A stretch of 64,000 bases of DNA, taken from Roseivivax sp. GX 12232 (lineage in GTDB: Bacteria > Pseudomonadota > Alphaproteobacteria > Rhodobacterales > Rhodobacteraceae). Positions 35,429 to 44,466 of this stretch are shown here, one piece after another. A program made the position numbers and the translations under genes. Position 1 is the first letter of the stretch. Each line of letters starts with the position of its first letter. Location of the stretch: assembly GCF_021272185.1 (NCBI RefSeq), contig NZ_JAJSEC010000001.1, positions 744,001 to 808,000 of the forward strand. The letters are read 5' to 3'. The notes below the pieces were generated by a model. It was not told the DNA's origin and ran no database searches. It saw nothing but the letters and a program-made list of their open reading frames with translations.

Positions 35429-36736
35429 ATGAACATGCAGGCCACCAACGTGATGGCGCCGCCGCCGCCGAAACGCTTGCAGGACATGCAATTGCCCCTG
35501 GTGATGATGCGCGACATCGTCATCAAGACGATCTTCCGCAAGAACGTGGGCACGGTCAGCGACCTGGCGCGCGCCATGTGTCTGCCGGTGCCGATCACCC
35601 AGGAGCTGGTGGACCACGCCCGCGGCCAGAACCTGCTCGAGGCCATGGGCACCATGTCCGCCACCCGCGGCGGCGAGATGGGCTACCAGCTCACCGACAG
35701 CGGCAAGGCGCGCGCGCTCGATGCGCTGACCCAGTCGGAATATTACGGCCCGATGCCCGTCCCGCTCGAGGTCTACCGTGAACAGGTGGAACGCCAGTCG
35801 ATCCGCAACATCCAGATGACCCGCGAGCAGCTCACCAATGCCATGGGCCACCTGGTGCTGCCGGACGCGCTGCTGGACAACCTCGGCCCCGCGGTGACCT
35901 CCGGGCGGTCGATCCTGATGTATGGCCCGCCGGGCAACGGCAAATCCTCGATCTCGAACGGCATCCGCGACGCCATGGGCGACAAGATCTACGTGCCCCG
36001 CGCGATCGAATATTCGGGCTCGGTGATCACCGTCTATGACCCGATCGTGCATTCCAAGGCCGAGCAGCTCGAGGACGACCCGACGCAGCTCCGCCGCCGG
36101 GTGCTTTACGACACCCGCTACGTGCTCTGCGAGCGGCCCACGGTGATCACCGGGGGCGAGCTGTCGCTGAACATGCTGGACCTGGTCTACAACCCCACCG
36201 CGCGGACCTACCAGGCGCCCTTGCAGCTGAAGTCCACCGGCGGGATCTTCATCGTCGACGACCTCGGCCGCCAGGCCGAGCCGCCGCAGAAGCTGGTGAA
36301 CCGCTGGATCGTGCCGCTGGAGGAATCCAAGGACATCCTCGCCCTGCAGTCGGGCGAGAAGTTCGAGGTGCCCTTCGACACGCTGGTGATCTTCTCGACG
36401 AACTTCCACCCCAATGAGATCTTCGACCAGGCGGCGCTCAGGCGGATCTTCTTCAAGATCAAGATCGACGGCCCGAACCAGGAGGACTTCCTGAAGATCT
36501 TCGCGCTGGTGGCCCGGAAGAAGCGCATGCAGCTTTGCGAGAAGAGCCTCGTGCACCTCCTGAAGACCAAGTATCCGACGATCAACAACGTCTATGCGAA
36601 CTACCAGCCGATCTTCCTGATCGAGCAGATGATCTCGGTCTGCGATTTCGAGGGGCTGCCCTACAAGATGACCCCTGAGCTGGTGGACCGCGCCTGGGCG
36701 AACATGTTCGTGAAGGACGAGAAGATCGCCAAGTGA
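35429..36736 (+). CDS. AAA ATPase with N-terminal winged-helix-like domain
   Basis: A 435-residue cytosolic protein. Residues about 25-105 resemble a winged helix (MRDIVIKTIFRKNVGTVSDLARAMCLP...MGYQLTDSGKARAL). The ATPase follows with Walker A LMYGPPGNGKSS, Walker B GGIFIVDDLGRQ, sensor-1 LVIFSTNF and an arginine-rich ALRRIFFKI. It lies just after the prepilin peptidase, in a position common in Rhodobacterales, which suggests a link to the Flp pilus, but no role is known to me. The 98-base gap may hold its own promoter. Confidence 0.85.
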   Translation: MNMQATNVMAPPPPKRLQDMQLPLVMMRDIVIKTIFRKNVGTVSDLARAMCLPVPITQELVDHARGQNLLEAMGTMSATRGGEMGYQLTDSGKARALDALTQSEYYGPMPVPLEVYREQVERQSIRNIQMTREQLTNAMGHLVLPDALLDNLGPAVTSGRSILMYGPPGNGKSSISNGIRDAMGDKIYVPRAIEYSGSVITVYDPIVHSKAEQLEDDPTQLRRRVLYDTRYVLCERPTVITGGELSLNMLDLVYNPTARTYQAPLQLKSTGGIFIVDDLGRQAEPPQKLVNRWIVPLEESKDILALQSGEKFEVPFDTLVIFSTNFHPNEIFDQAALRRIFFKIKIDGPNQEDFLKIFALVARKKRMQLCEKSLVHLLKTKYPTINNVYANYQPIFLIEQMISVCDFEGLPYKMTPELVDRAWANMFVKDEKIAK

Positions 36737-36839
36737 GGCTTGGTGTCGGAGGGGGTCGCGGGGCCGGCTCCGGGGGCGGAATTTTCCCGCAAAACCCGCT
36801 TGACCCTCCCCCGAGCCTCCCTTAATCAGCCCGCACTCC

Positions 36840-36916
36840 GGCGGAGTAGCTCAGTTGGTTAGAGCAGAGGAATCATAATCCTTGTGTCGGGGGTTCAAGT
36901 CCCTCCTCCGCTACCA
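36840..36916 (+). tRNA. tRNA-Met (CAT), elongator type
   Basis: A 77-base cloverleaf with encoded CCA. The acceptor stem GGCGGAG pairs with CTCCGCT (first pair G-U), the D arm is GCTC...GAGC, the anticodon stem GAGGA/TCCTT surrounds the loop ATCATAA (anticodon CAT), and the T arm carries GTTCAAG. The sequence resembles the elongator tRNA-Met of alphaproteobacteria rather than the initiator or the tRNA-Ile2(CAT). Confidence 0.93.
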
Positions 36917-36942
36917 TTCCCCTTCAGATGATCGGTGAATGA

Positions 36943-37048
36943 CGCCCGGGTCTTCGGGTGAGGCGCCTTGTGCGTGAGTGCGCCGGGTGGCGCGGGTCTC
37001 CGGGTGATGCGCCTTGGGCGTTGGTGCGCCGGGAGGCGCGGTTTTCCT
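36943..37048 (+). repeat. Two tandem hairpin units behind tRNA-Met
   Basis: Units at 36943-36990 and 36991-37036 are near-identical (GGGTCTTCGGGTGAGGCGCC and GGGTCTCCGGGTGATGCGCC, each later ending GTGCGCCGGG(T/A)GG). Each ends with GCGCC-GGGW-GGCGC, and the second is followed by GGTTTTCC, so the array may act as a terminator for the tRNA transcript. Confidence 0.7.
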
Positions 37049-37278
37049 TTAAATTGCAGATGATTACTGTCGCGCGCTGCGCGAGCCCGCGGGGCGTTCG
37101 GCGCCTCGCGGCGTGATCTGTCATGCCGTCGTCTCGCCACATGCCGAGCCCTCGGCCAAAGTCTGTAGCGCCCCTGCGCGACCCGTCGGTTCCCTCCACT
37201 ACCCCGCAACGGCGTCGCTATCTTCACCGTCTGACACCTGCGCAGGACCTCGGACACCCACCCCCTCTCACCCCGCAC

Positions 37279-37449
37279 ACCAGAGGGCGCGCGCCGGACC
37301 GGGGGCCGGCGCTGCCGACCTCTGAGCAAGGCGCTTTATCCCGGCAAGGTCAGGACTAGAGAATAGCTATGCGCGCCACCCCAAGGAGCGCCGGCCCAAG
37401 GGGCCGGTCCGGCGCGCGCCCGGCACCTTCGGTGCTGTTCGGGCGCAGG
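37279..37449 (+). repeat. Structured intergenic repeat, copy E
   Basis: Full plus-strand copy with intact arms, the AAG inner bulge (GGCCC-AAG-GGGCC), the core CTTTATCCCGGCAAGGTCAGG, and the terminal GCACC-TTC-GGTGC hairpin followed by TGTTCGGGCGCAGG. Confidence 0.9.
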
Positions 37450-37839
37450 TTGGGCTGCGGGTGGGTGATGTTGCGCGACAGGTGCGTCGGGGCGTGACGG
37501 TGGCGTCGGGGATGCCTGTGCAAGGGCGTCTGCCCTTCCGACGCAGCAATGGCCGCTGTCTTTCGACCGGGAAAGGGCAGCGCGAACGACGCTCGACGGG
37601 AACGACGCTCGATGGGGACAAGCCGCGCGACCGAACAGGCGGCCAGGCGGCCTGCCTCACCACCATAACCTCACCCCAAGCCTTCGCCCGCCATCCCTCC
37701 GCGCACCTCACCCGCCCCCCTTCTCGGCAATCCCCCGCTGACCCCGCGGCAGCGCATTGGAACTCACCCCCGGGGGGTCGCCCTTTCCCGGGCAGATGCC
37801 CCGACGGGCATAGGCAATGACGATCCGAAAGGAGCCAAC

Positions 37840-38361
37840 ATGACCTATCGCATGCTCACCGCCTCCACCGCCGCAGCCGCGATGCTTCTCGCCGGTGCCG
37901 CAACCGCGCAGGACGAGGACAAGGACAACGTGGCCGCCCAGGCCGGCGACGTGGCACAGGAAATCGGCGAGACCTTCTATGCGATCGGCGAAACCGCGAC
38001 CGACACCGCGCAGGCGGGCGTCGGAGCCGTGGGTGAGCTGGCCGAAGAGCCCTATGGCGCCGCCGCCAACATCTCCGCGCAGCTCGACGCCGCGCTGACC
38101 GCCGATGCGGTGGTGCGCTCGAGCGACGGCGAGATCCTCGGCACCGTCACCCGCACCGACCTCGATGGCGATCGCGTGATGATCGACCTCGACGGCGAGA
38201 TGGAAGGCGCGGACGAGCGCGCGCTCGAGAACGCCGCGGTGCAGGTCAGCTCGCTCTCCGCCGCGGAAGGCGAAGGCGACCTGACGCTCGACATGACCCG
38301 CGCCGAGTTCGAGACCGCGCTGCGCGCCGCGCCGCAGGCCAGCCTCGACGCGCAGATGTAA
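37840..38361 (+). CDS. Exported protein with PRC-barrel-like C-terminal domain
   Basis: A 173-residue protein with a signal peptide (1-23, ending AATAQ). The middle (30-80) is helical and acidic (AAQAGDVAQEIGETFYAIGE), and the C-terminal part (about 92-165) looks like a PRC-barrel-type fold (ADAVVRSSDGEILGTVTRTDLDGDRVMIDLDGEM). Such proteins are often found in the periplasm of Rhodobacterales; the function is unknown. It is monocistronic: a clear ribosome site (AAAGGAGCC) lies upstream and a terminator 80 bases downstream. Confidence 0.8.
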   Translation: MTYRMLTASTAAAAMLLAGAATAQDEDKDNVAAQAGDVAQEIGETFYAIGETATDTAQAGVGAVGELAEEPYGAAANISAQLDAALTADAVVRSSDGEILGTVTRTDLDGDRVMIDLDGEMEGADERALENAAVQVSSLSAAEGEGDLTLDMTRAEFETALRAAPQASLDAQM

Positions 38362-38784
38362 GCGGGGCTCCGCCACCCGGATCCGGAGGCGCGGCGGAGG
38401 GGCCGGTCCCCAAGCAAAGCCCTGACGCCGACCTCTGGCAGAGACCTGTCGCCTGACACCGGGCGGCAGGTCTTTTTTCTGGGGGCGCCATCGCGCCGGC
38501 CATCACGGAATGCCGACCCAGCCGGCCAACACGCGCGCCCCACGGTTTCCAACCATCGGCGCCCAGCCCCTCCGGCCATGCCCCGCGCCCGCTTCGCACC
38601 ACACCGCGCCATGCCAAAGGTCATGACGCACGCGGGCTTTCCCTTCCCAAGCAGCCCCGCCCCCTCGCCCATCCCTCGACCCGCCTTCCGCCACGGCGGG
38701 CCCGCGCCGCGCCCCTTCCCGCAGGCAAGGCGATGGTCTAGACCGAGCTACACGCCAAAGCGTGCAACGAGGCCGAGCCAGTCA
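38362..38784. other. Intergenic region before murJ
   Basis: About 420 bases with the terminator at 38442-38478. The rest is C-rich on the plus strand; frames extending murJ upstream through it are Pro/Arg-rich and lack homology, so they were not accepted. Confidence 0.6.
38442..38478 (+). terminator. Rho-independent terminator
   Basis: AGACCTGTCGCC...GGGCGGCAGGTCT, a stem of about 12 bp with one mismatch, followed by TTTTTT. It ends the transcript of the PRC-like gene. Confidence 0.85.
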
Positions 38785-40335
38785 ATGAAACCGATCCGCC
38801 TTCTGTCCGGCATGATGACCGTCGGCTTCTGGACGCTGGCCTCCCGCGTGCTGGGGGTCATCCGCGAGGTGGTGATCCTGGCGCTGATCGGCCCGGGCCC
38901 GGTGCTCGACGCCTTCGTCGCGGCCTTCCGCCTGCCCAACATGTTCCGCCGCTTCTTCGCCGAGGGCGCCTTCAACGCGGCCTTCGTGCCGATGTTCTCG
39001 AAGCGCCTCGAGGCGGGCGAAGACCCGCTCGCCTTCGCGCGGGACGCGCTTTCGGGGCTGGCGACGGTGCTCCTGATCCTCAGCGCGCTGGCCATGGTCT
39101 TCATGCCGGCGCTGGTGGTGGCCACGGCGGGCGGCTTCATCGGCGACGAACGCTTCGACCTGACCGTCGCCTACGGGCGCATCTGCTTTCCCTATATCTT
39201 CCTGATCTCGCTGGCGGCGCTCTTCTCGGGCGCGCTGAACGCGGGCGGGCATTTCGCCGCCGCCGCCGCCGCGCCGGTCTTTCTCAACATCACCGTGGTC
39301 CTCGCGATGCTCGCCGGCCACCTGATGGGCGGCGAAGTGGTGCTCTGGCTGGTCTGGGCGGTGCCGGTGGCGGGCATCATCCAGCTCGCGCTGGTCTGGA
39401 TCGCGGCGGAACGCGCGGGGCTGAAGGTGCGCCCCGGGCGGCCGGTCTGGAACGACGAGATGAAGACCCTCGTGCGGGTCGCGGTGCCGGCCGCGCTCGC
39501 GGGCGGGGTCATGCAGATCAACCTCCTGGTCGGCCAGCAGGTGGCCTCGCAGTTCGACAAGGCGGTGGGCTGGCTCTACGCCGCCGACCGCCTGTATCAA
39601 CTGCCGCTGGGCGTCGTCGGCATCGCGGTGGGCATCGTGCTGCTGCCCGATCTCTCGCGCCGCCTGAAGGCGGGCGACGACGCGGGCGGGCGCGACGCCT
39701 TCAGTCGCGCGGGCGAATACGCGCTGGCGCTGACGGTGCCCGCCTCGGTGGCGCTGGTGGTGATCCCGCTGCCCCTGGTCTCGGTCCTTTTCGAGCGCGG
39801 CGCGACCGGCGCCGACGACAGCGCGGCCATCGCGGTGGCGGTGGCGATCTACGGGCTGGGCCTGCCCGCCTTCGTGCTGCAGAAGGTGCTGCAACCGCTG
39901 TTCTTCGCGCGCGAGAACACCAAGGCGCCCTTCCGCTACGCGGTGGTCTCCATGGTGGTCAACGCCGCAGCGGCCATCGGGCTCGCCCCGGTCCTGGGCT
40001 GGATCGCCCCGGCCATCGCCACCTCGGCGGCGGCCTGGTCGATGGTCTGGCTCCTGGCCCGCGGCAGCCGCGACATGGGCGAGGTCGCCCGTTTCGACAG
40101 CCGCTTCCGCGCCCGGATCTGGCGCATCGTCCTGGCCTCGGTGCTGATGGGCGGGGTGCTTTGGGGAACCCAGTTGCTGGTCGGGCCGTTTCTGGCGCGT
40201 GAGGGCTGGCGGTACCTGGCGCTGCTGGTCCTGATCCTGGTGGGAATGGCGGCCTATGGGGCCCTCGGGCAGATGCTCGGCGCCTTCCGCCTGCGGGACT
40301 TCGCCAATGCCTTTCGCCGCAAGAGGGCCAGCTAA
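38785..40335 (+). CDS. murJ: Lipid II flippase MurJ
   Basis: MurJ (MviN) moves lipid II across the inner membrane for peptidoglycan synthesis. The 516-residue protein has the typical 13-14 hydrophobic helices and the family start MKPIRLLSGMMTVGFWTLASRVLGVIREVV. It carries FVAAFRLPNMFRRFFAEGAFNAAFVPMF and later YQLPLGVVGIAVGIVLLPDLS, also family hallmarks. The start at 38785 matches the family. A phospholipase D-like gene follows after three bases and may be co-transcribed. Confidence 0.96.
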   Translation: MKPIRLLSGMMTVGFWTLASRVLGVIREVVILALIGPGPVLDAFVAAFRLPNMFRRFFAEGAFNAAFVPMFSKRLEAGEDPLAFARDALSGLATVLLILSALAMVFMPALVVATAGGFIGDERFDLTVAYGRICFPYIFLISLAALFSGALNAGGHFAAAAAAPVFLNITVVLAMLAGHLMGGEVVLWLVWAVPVAGIIQLALVWIAAERAGLKVRPGRPVWNDEMKTLVRVAVPAALAGGVMQINLLVGQQVASQFDKAVGWLYAADRLYQLPLGVVGIAVGIVLLPDLSRRLKAGDDAGGRDAFSRAGEYALALTVPASVALVVIPLPLVSVLFERGATGADDSAAIAVAVAIYGLGLPAFVLQKVLQPLFFARENTKAPFRYAVVSMVVNAAAAIGLAPVLGWIAPAIATSAAAWSMVWLLARGSRDMGEVARFDSRFRARIWRIVLASVLMGGVLWGTQLLVGPFLAREGWRYLALLVLILVGMAAYGALGQMLGAFRLRDFANAFRRKRAS

Positions 40336-40338
40336 GAG

Positions 40339-41826
40339 ATGACACCCAAGCCGCTCGTCACCGCCGAAGAGGTCTTCCCCGCGCTCGAGCGGCTGGTCGC
40401 CTCGGCGGAGCGCGAGGTGCTGCTGTCCTTCCGGGTGCTGGAGCCCGGCACCAAGCTGCGCGCGCCCGAACTGCGCGAGCGCGGGCTCGAGGATTGGTCG
40501 GACCTGATCGCCTGGGTCTCGAGCCGGGGCATCGCGGTGCGCATCCTGCTCTCCGACTTCGACCCGCTCTTCGCCGCGGGGCTGCACCGCGACGCCTGGG
40601 CGGCGGCTTCGCGCTTCGCCGACCGGGCCGAGGGCGACACCCAGATCCTTTGCGCGCCGCACGCCCAGGAGGTCGGCTGGCTCTGGCGGCAGATGCTCTG
40701 GACCAAGATCACCGAGAAGCTCCAGCACCTGCGCAACGCCGATCCGAACAAGCTGACCCCGGTGCAGCGCGCGGTCCTGAAGCTGCGCCCGCGCCTAAGG
40801 CCGGTCTCGATCCACCAGAAGCTCGCCGTGGTCGACGACCGCGCGGCGGTGATCGGCGGGCTCGACGTGAACGAACGCCGCTGGGACACCAATGCCCATC
40901 AAGGCTCGGGCGAGGAGACCTGGCACGACGTCTCGGTAGCCATCGAGGGCGACGTGGCCCGCCAAGCGCGCGGCCATTTCATCGACACCTGGAACGCCGC
41001 GCTGGAGGGTGAAGCCGCCGACCTCGGCACCCGCGCCCAGGCCATGCCCGCCGAGCCCCGCACCCAGGGCGCCTCGGACCTGCGGCTGGTGCGCACGCTC
41101 TCGGTGCCGATGCGCGGGCCCTTCGCCTTCAGCCCGCGCCCGCGCTACCCCGAACACGAGGAAACGCTGCTCCGGGCCTTCGCGGAGGCGCGGAAGCACA
41201 TCTACCTCGAAACCCAGTTCCTGCGGCACCGCCCCATCGTCCGGGCGCTGATCCGCGCTGCCGAGGCGCAGCCCGAGCTGACGCTGGTGGTGCTCTTGCC
41301 GGTCGAGCCCGAGCGGGTGCTTTACGACGGCGACCGCAGCCTCAACGCGCGCCACGCCCATGCGCTGCAGACCCATGCGCTGAACGACCTGACCCGCGCC
41401 TATGGCGAACGGTTGGCGATCGTGACCCCGGCGCAGACCAAGAGCACCGAGAACGACCACCCCGAGCGGCTGCATGGCGCCGCGCCGATCTACGTGCATG
41501 CCAAGGTGGTGCTGATCGACGACGCCTTCGGGCTGGTGGGCTCGGCCAATCTCAACGGGCGGTCGATGCGTTGGGACACCGAGGCCTCGGTGCTTTTCCG
41601 CGACCCCGGCACGGTGCAGGGCCTGCGCGAGCGGCTGGCGGGCAAATGGCTGGGCGCAAGGGCCGCCGAGGGCGACAGCCGGCAGGCTTCGCATTGGCGC
41701 GCCGTGGCCGAGGACAACAGCACCCTGCCGCCCGAGGAGCGCAACGGCTTCGCGCTGCCCTATCCGATCGGCCGCGCGCGGCGCTTCTCGCGCTACCTGC
41801 CGCTCTTGCCCGCGGATATGTTCTGA
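40339..41826 (+). CDS. Phospholipase D superfamily protein
   Basis: A 495-residue protein with two HKD motifs: HQKLAVVDDRAAVIGG near residue 158 and HAKVVLIDDAFGLVGSANLNGRS near residue 387. This is the pattern of phospholipase D and cardiolipin synthase enzymes. No N-terminal membrane helices are seen, unlike typical cardiolipin synthases, so a soluble phosphatidyl-hydrolysing or -transferring enzyme is likely. It sits three bases behind murJ. The substrate is not known. Confidence 0.9.
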   Translation: MTPKPLVTAEEVFPALERLVASAEREVLLSFRVLEPGTKLRAPELRERGLEDWSDLIAWVSSRGIAVRILLSDFDPLFAAGLHRDAWAAASRFADRAEGDTQILCAPHAQEVGWLWRQMLWTKITEKLQHLRNADPNKLTPVQRAVLKLRPRLRPVSIHQKLAVVDDRAAVIGGLDVNERRWDTNAHQGSGEETWHDVSVAIEGDVARQARGHFIDTWNAALEGEAADLGTRAQAMPAEPRTQGASDLRLVRTLSVPMRGPFAFSPRPRYPEHEETLLRAFAEARKHIYLETQFLRHRPIVRALIRAAEAQPELTLVVLLPVEPERVLYDGDRSLNARHAHALQTHALNDLTRAYGERLAIVTPAQTKSTENDHPERLHGAAPIYVHAKVVLIDDAFGLVGSANLNGRSMRWDTEASVLFRDPGTVQGLRERLAGKWLGARAAEGDSRQASHWRAVAEDNSTLPPEERNGFALPYPIGRARRFSRYLPLLPADMF

Positions 41827-41872
41827 GGAAGGGGCGACACCCCAGGCAGCCCGCAGGCCGGACGCTGGCCCC

Positions 41873-42556
41873 TTAGCGCGCCCGCAGCCGCTCGAGCAGC
41901 CGCGCGAACCCGCCCGGCACCAGCACCACCGACATCCCGAAGCCCACCACGAAGCCCGCGATCTCGGCGATCCAATAGGGCCCGCCGCCGAAAAGCAGCC
42001 CGAAGACCAGCTGCAACCCCAGGAGCACGCCGATCAGCGTGAAGGCCCGGATCTGCGCCTCGCCCATCTGGCCGAGCTTCAGCCAGAGCAGGTAGGTGAA
42101 GGCCCCGATCAGCCCGTAGATCGGCGGGAAGGCCCCGATCAGCGGCACGTCGCGCACCAGCATCCCGTAGATCACCGCCGAGAGCACCGTGCTGGTCACG
42201 AAGACCGCCAGCATCCGCAAAGGGCCCATGGCCTCGCCCACGATCTTGCCCAGCGCCAGCAGCATCACGCAGGCGAAAAGCGCCGCGGTGAAGCTGCCGT
42301 GCAAGAAGGGATAGCTCAGGAACCGCAGCAGGTGTTCCGCCGGGTAGCGCCCGGTCTCGACCATCCAGTGCATGATCTCGCCGAGGAAGGCATAGGTCTC
42401 GATGCCCTGCACCCGCCAGCCGATAGCGCCCGGCCCGCCCAGGATGCCGCGCGCCCCGAGCGAGAAGGCCAGCTCCGTACCCGCCATGAGCAGGACAAGC
42501 GCCACGGTGACCGGCGGGATCGTGTTGAAGGGGCTGGCGTTGTGGTCGCTGCTCAC
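41873..42556 (-). CDS. Rhomboid-fold membrane protein lacking the catalytic dyad
   Basis: A 227-residue six-helix membrane protein of the rhomboid family. The helix-2 signature survives (RFLSYPFLHGSFTAALFACVMLLALG). The helix-4 serine motif GxSG is replaced by PPIYGLIGAF, and the helix-6 histidine region reads AEIAGFVVGFG, so both catalytic residues are missing. It is therefore a pseudoprotease, perhaps a chaperone-like membrane factor. The start is placed at GTG 42556 because of GGAG eight bases upstream; an ATG at 42601 gives a basic, unrelated extension. It diverges from trpS. Confidence 0.8.
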   Translation of the reverse strand: MSSDHNASPFNTIPPVTVALVLLMAGTELAFSLGARGILGGPGAIGWRVQGIETYAFLGEIMHWMVETGRYPAEHLLRFLSYPFLHGSFTAALFACVMLLALGKIVGEAMGPLRMLAVFVTSTVLSAVIYGMLVRDVPLIGAFPPIYGLIGAFTYLLWLKLGQMGEAQIRAFTLIGVLLGLQLVFGLLFGGGPYWIAEIAGFVVGFGMSVVLVPGGFARLLERLRAR

Positions 42557-42654
42557 TGGGCGCTCTCCCGGGGAGGTTGGCTTGACGCGTCTCCGGGCCA
42601 TGGGTAAGCCACCGCGAACCCGTTTTCCAGCAGCTTCCAGCAGCGAGTGACCCC

Positions 42655-43686
42655 ATGTCCGAGGCGCCTTCCAACCTCGCCAATTTCGCCCCGCGCGTGT
42701 TTTCCGGCATCCAGCCCTCGGGCGGGCTGACGCTGGGCAATTACCTGGGCGCGATCAAGCGCTTCGTCGACATGCAGGGCGCGGATTACGAGACCATCTA
42801 CTGCATGGTCGACATGCATGCGATCACCGTCTGGCAGGACCCGGGCGCGCTGCGCCGCAACACCCGCGAGCTTTGCGCCGGCTTCATCGCCGCGGGCATC
42901 GATCCCGAGCAGTCGATCCTAGTCAACCAGAGCCAGGTGCCCGAGCACGCCCAGCTTGGCTGGATCTTCAACTGCGTCGCCCGCATGGGCTGGATGAAGC
43001 GCATGACCCAGTTCAAGGACAAGGCCGGCAAGAACGCCGAGCAGGCCTCGCTGGGGCTCTTTGCCTATCCCGCGCTGATGGCCGCCGACATCCTGGTCTA
43101 CCACGCCACCCATGTGCCGGTGGGCGAGGACCAGAAGCAGCACCTGGAACTGACGCGCGACATCGCGGCGAAGTTCAACCACGACTACGATGTGGATTTT
43201 TTCCCGCTGACCGAACCGGTGATCGAGGGGGCCGCGACCCGCGTCATGTCGCTGCGCGACGGCTCGAAGAAGATGTCGAAGAGCGATCCCTCGGACATGA
43301 GCCGGATCAACATGACCGACGATGCCGACACGATCGCCGCGAAGATCCGCAAGGCGCGCACCGACCCCGAGGCCCTGCCCTCCGAGGCCGAGGGCCTGAG
43401 CGAGCGCCCCGAGGCGCGCAACCTGGTGAACATCTACGCCGCGCTCTCCGATCAGACCGTGGCGGAGGTACTGGCGGAGCACGGCGGCCAGCAGTTCTCG
43501 GCCTTCAAGCCGGCGCTGTCGGAGCTGGCGGTCGAGAAGCTGGCGCCGATCTCCACCGAGATGGCGCGGCTGATGGAAGAGCCCGGCGAGATCGACGCGA
43601 TCCTCGCCCGCGGCGCCGAGCGCGCCCGCGAACGCGCCGAGCCGGTGCTGAAGAAGACCTACGAGATCATCGGCATGGTGCGCTGA
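42655..43686 (+). CDS. trpS: Tryptophan--tRNA ligase
   Basis: A class I aminoacyl-tRNA synthetase of 343 residues, the usual length. The HIGH-type motif is [10 protein letters not shown], preceded by FSGIQPSGG, and the KMSKS loop is [14 protein letters not shown]. Substrate-pocket segments ([29 protein letters not shown]) are typical of bacterial TrpRS. It is followed by a strong terminator, so it is a single-gene unit, and a deleted repeat copy lies just beyond. Confidence 0.97.
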   Translation: MSEAPSNLANFAPRVFSGIQPSGGLTLGNYLGAIKRFVDMQGADYETIYCMVDMHAITVWQDPGALRRNTRELCAGFIAAGIDPEQSILVNQSQVPEHAQLGWIFNCVARMGWMKRMTQFKDKAGKNAEQASLGLFAYPALMAADILVYHATHVPVGEDQKQHLELTRDIAAKFNHDYDVDFFPLTEPVIEGAATRVMSLRDGSKKMSKSDPSDMSRINMTDDADTIAAKIRKARTDPEALPSEAEGLSERPEARNLVNIYAALSDQTVAEVLAEHGGQQFSAFKPALSELAVEKLAPISTEMARLMEEPGEIDAILARGAERARERAEPVLKKTYEIIGMVR

Positions 43687-43708
43687 ACCGAGGCTGAGGT
43701 GAGACGCG

Positions 43709-43737
43709 AAGGGGCCGGAGCGATCCGGCCCTTTTTT
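43709..43737 (+). terminator. Rho-independent terminator of trpS
   Basis: AAGGGGCCGG-AGCGAT-CCGGCCC followed by TTTTTT, 23 bases after the trpS stop. Confidence 0.9.
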
Positions 43738-43794
43738 GTTTGGGGCTTTCAGTCAGTTGAATGCCGGCGCCCCGTCCCGTCCCCTGCGCGCCTC

Positions 43795-43865
43795 CTTGCG
43801 CCCGAATAGCACCGAAGGTGCCGGGCGCGCGCCGGACCGGCCCCCGGTCCGGCGCGCGCCCTCTG
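43795..43865 (-). repeat. Structured intergenic repeat, copy F (internally deleted)
   Basis: Minus-strand copy of only about 70 bases: both outer arms and the terminal hairpin (GCACC-TTC-GGTGC) are kept, but the core between them is missing. The junction GGACCGGGGGCCGGTCC fits a deletion between the GGGGCCGG words found in both arms of full copies. The result is a perfect 16-bp palindrome arm pair. Confidence 0.88.
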
Positions 43866-43905
43866 TTGCACGAGTTGCAAGGGGTGCGCGGCGCCCCCCC
43901 TCCCC

Positions 43906-44466
43906 TCACCGCCGGCTCGGCGTGTTGTAGCCCTTCCGGTCCAGGCAACGCTCGCCGTAGACCAGCCGCTTGCCGCGGGTGGTCTCGACGCGGAAGGCGC
44001 ATTGGCGCGGCAGGCTCTCGTGAGCGGCAAAGTTCCGCGCCAGGCAGCGCTGGGGGTAGACCACCCGGGCCCGGGGTTTGCCCGAGGTGTGGCGTTCACC
44101 GTCAAGCCGCACCCGGCATTCGGCGGGCAGCGTCGCGGCCCAGTGGTTCTCGGCCCAGCGGTCGTGGCGGTGGCTGTGGTCGCGGCGGTGCTGATGCGCG
44201 CCGTAACCCTCGTGGCGATGGGTGTAATAGGGCGATGCATGCCCGTGCTTGGCCTGGCTGGCCTTGGCCTTGGCCTTCGCCTTCTCTTTCTTCTTGTCCT
44301 TCTCGCGGTCGGCCTCGGCCGAGAGCGCCTCTCCGACGATATATAGAAGCGCGATGCCGCCGACGATCTTGGCGATATCCTGGGTCTGATCGGCGCGGGC
44401 CCCGCTGGCCGAGGCGGCGATGGCGGTGCTGGCGGCCAGGATCAGGGCGATGAAACGGCGGGACAT
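43906..44466 (-). CDS. Exported His- and Lys-rich protein of unknown function
   Basis: A 186-residue protein with a signal peptide (MSRRFIALILAASTAIAASASGARA). A hydrophobic stretch (IAKIVGGIALLYIVGEAL, about 30-48) is followed by a Lys/Ala-rich charged run (EKDKKKEKAKAKAKASQAKHG) and a His-rich segment (about 82-112). The C-terminal domain has four cysteines in a regular pattern (AECRV, QRCLARNF, RQCAFRV, ERCLDRKGY), likely two disulphides. The His-rich part might bind metal. A ribosome site AGAGGAGACC precedes the start. Confidence 0.75.
   Translation of the reverse strand: MSRRFIALILAASTAIAASASGARADQTQDIAKIVGGIALLYIVGEALSAEADREKDKKKEKAKAKAKASQAKHGHASPYYTHRHEGYGAHQHRRDHSHRHDRWAENHWAATLPAECRVRLDGERHTSGKPRARVVYPQRCLARNFAAHESLPRQCAFRVETTRGKRLVYGERCLDRKGYNTPSRR

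Larger units (their letters stand above)
36917..37839. other. Long intergenic region after tRNA-Met
   Basis: About 920 bases with a tandem hairpin repeat next to the tRNA (36943-37048), an A/T-richer stretch (37045-37075), repeat copy E (37279-37449), and a non-coding-looking stretch up to the ribosome site (AAAGGAG) of the next gene. No convincing gene is present. Confidence 0.65.

Noticed and set aside
36840-36916. tRNA-Ile2 (CAT anticodon modified to lysidine)
   Set aside because: The anticodon is compatible, but the anticodon stem and acceptor resemble elongator tRNA-Met of alphaproteobacteria. A tilS-identity analysis would decide fully.
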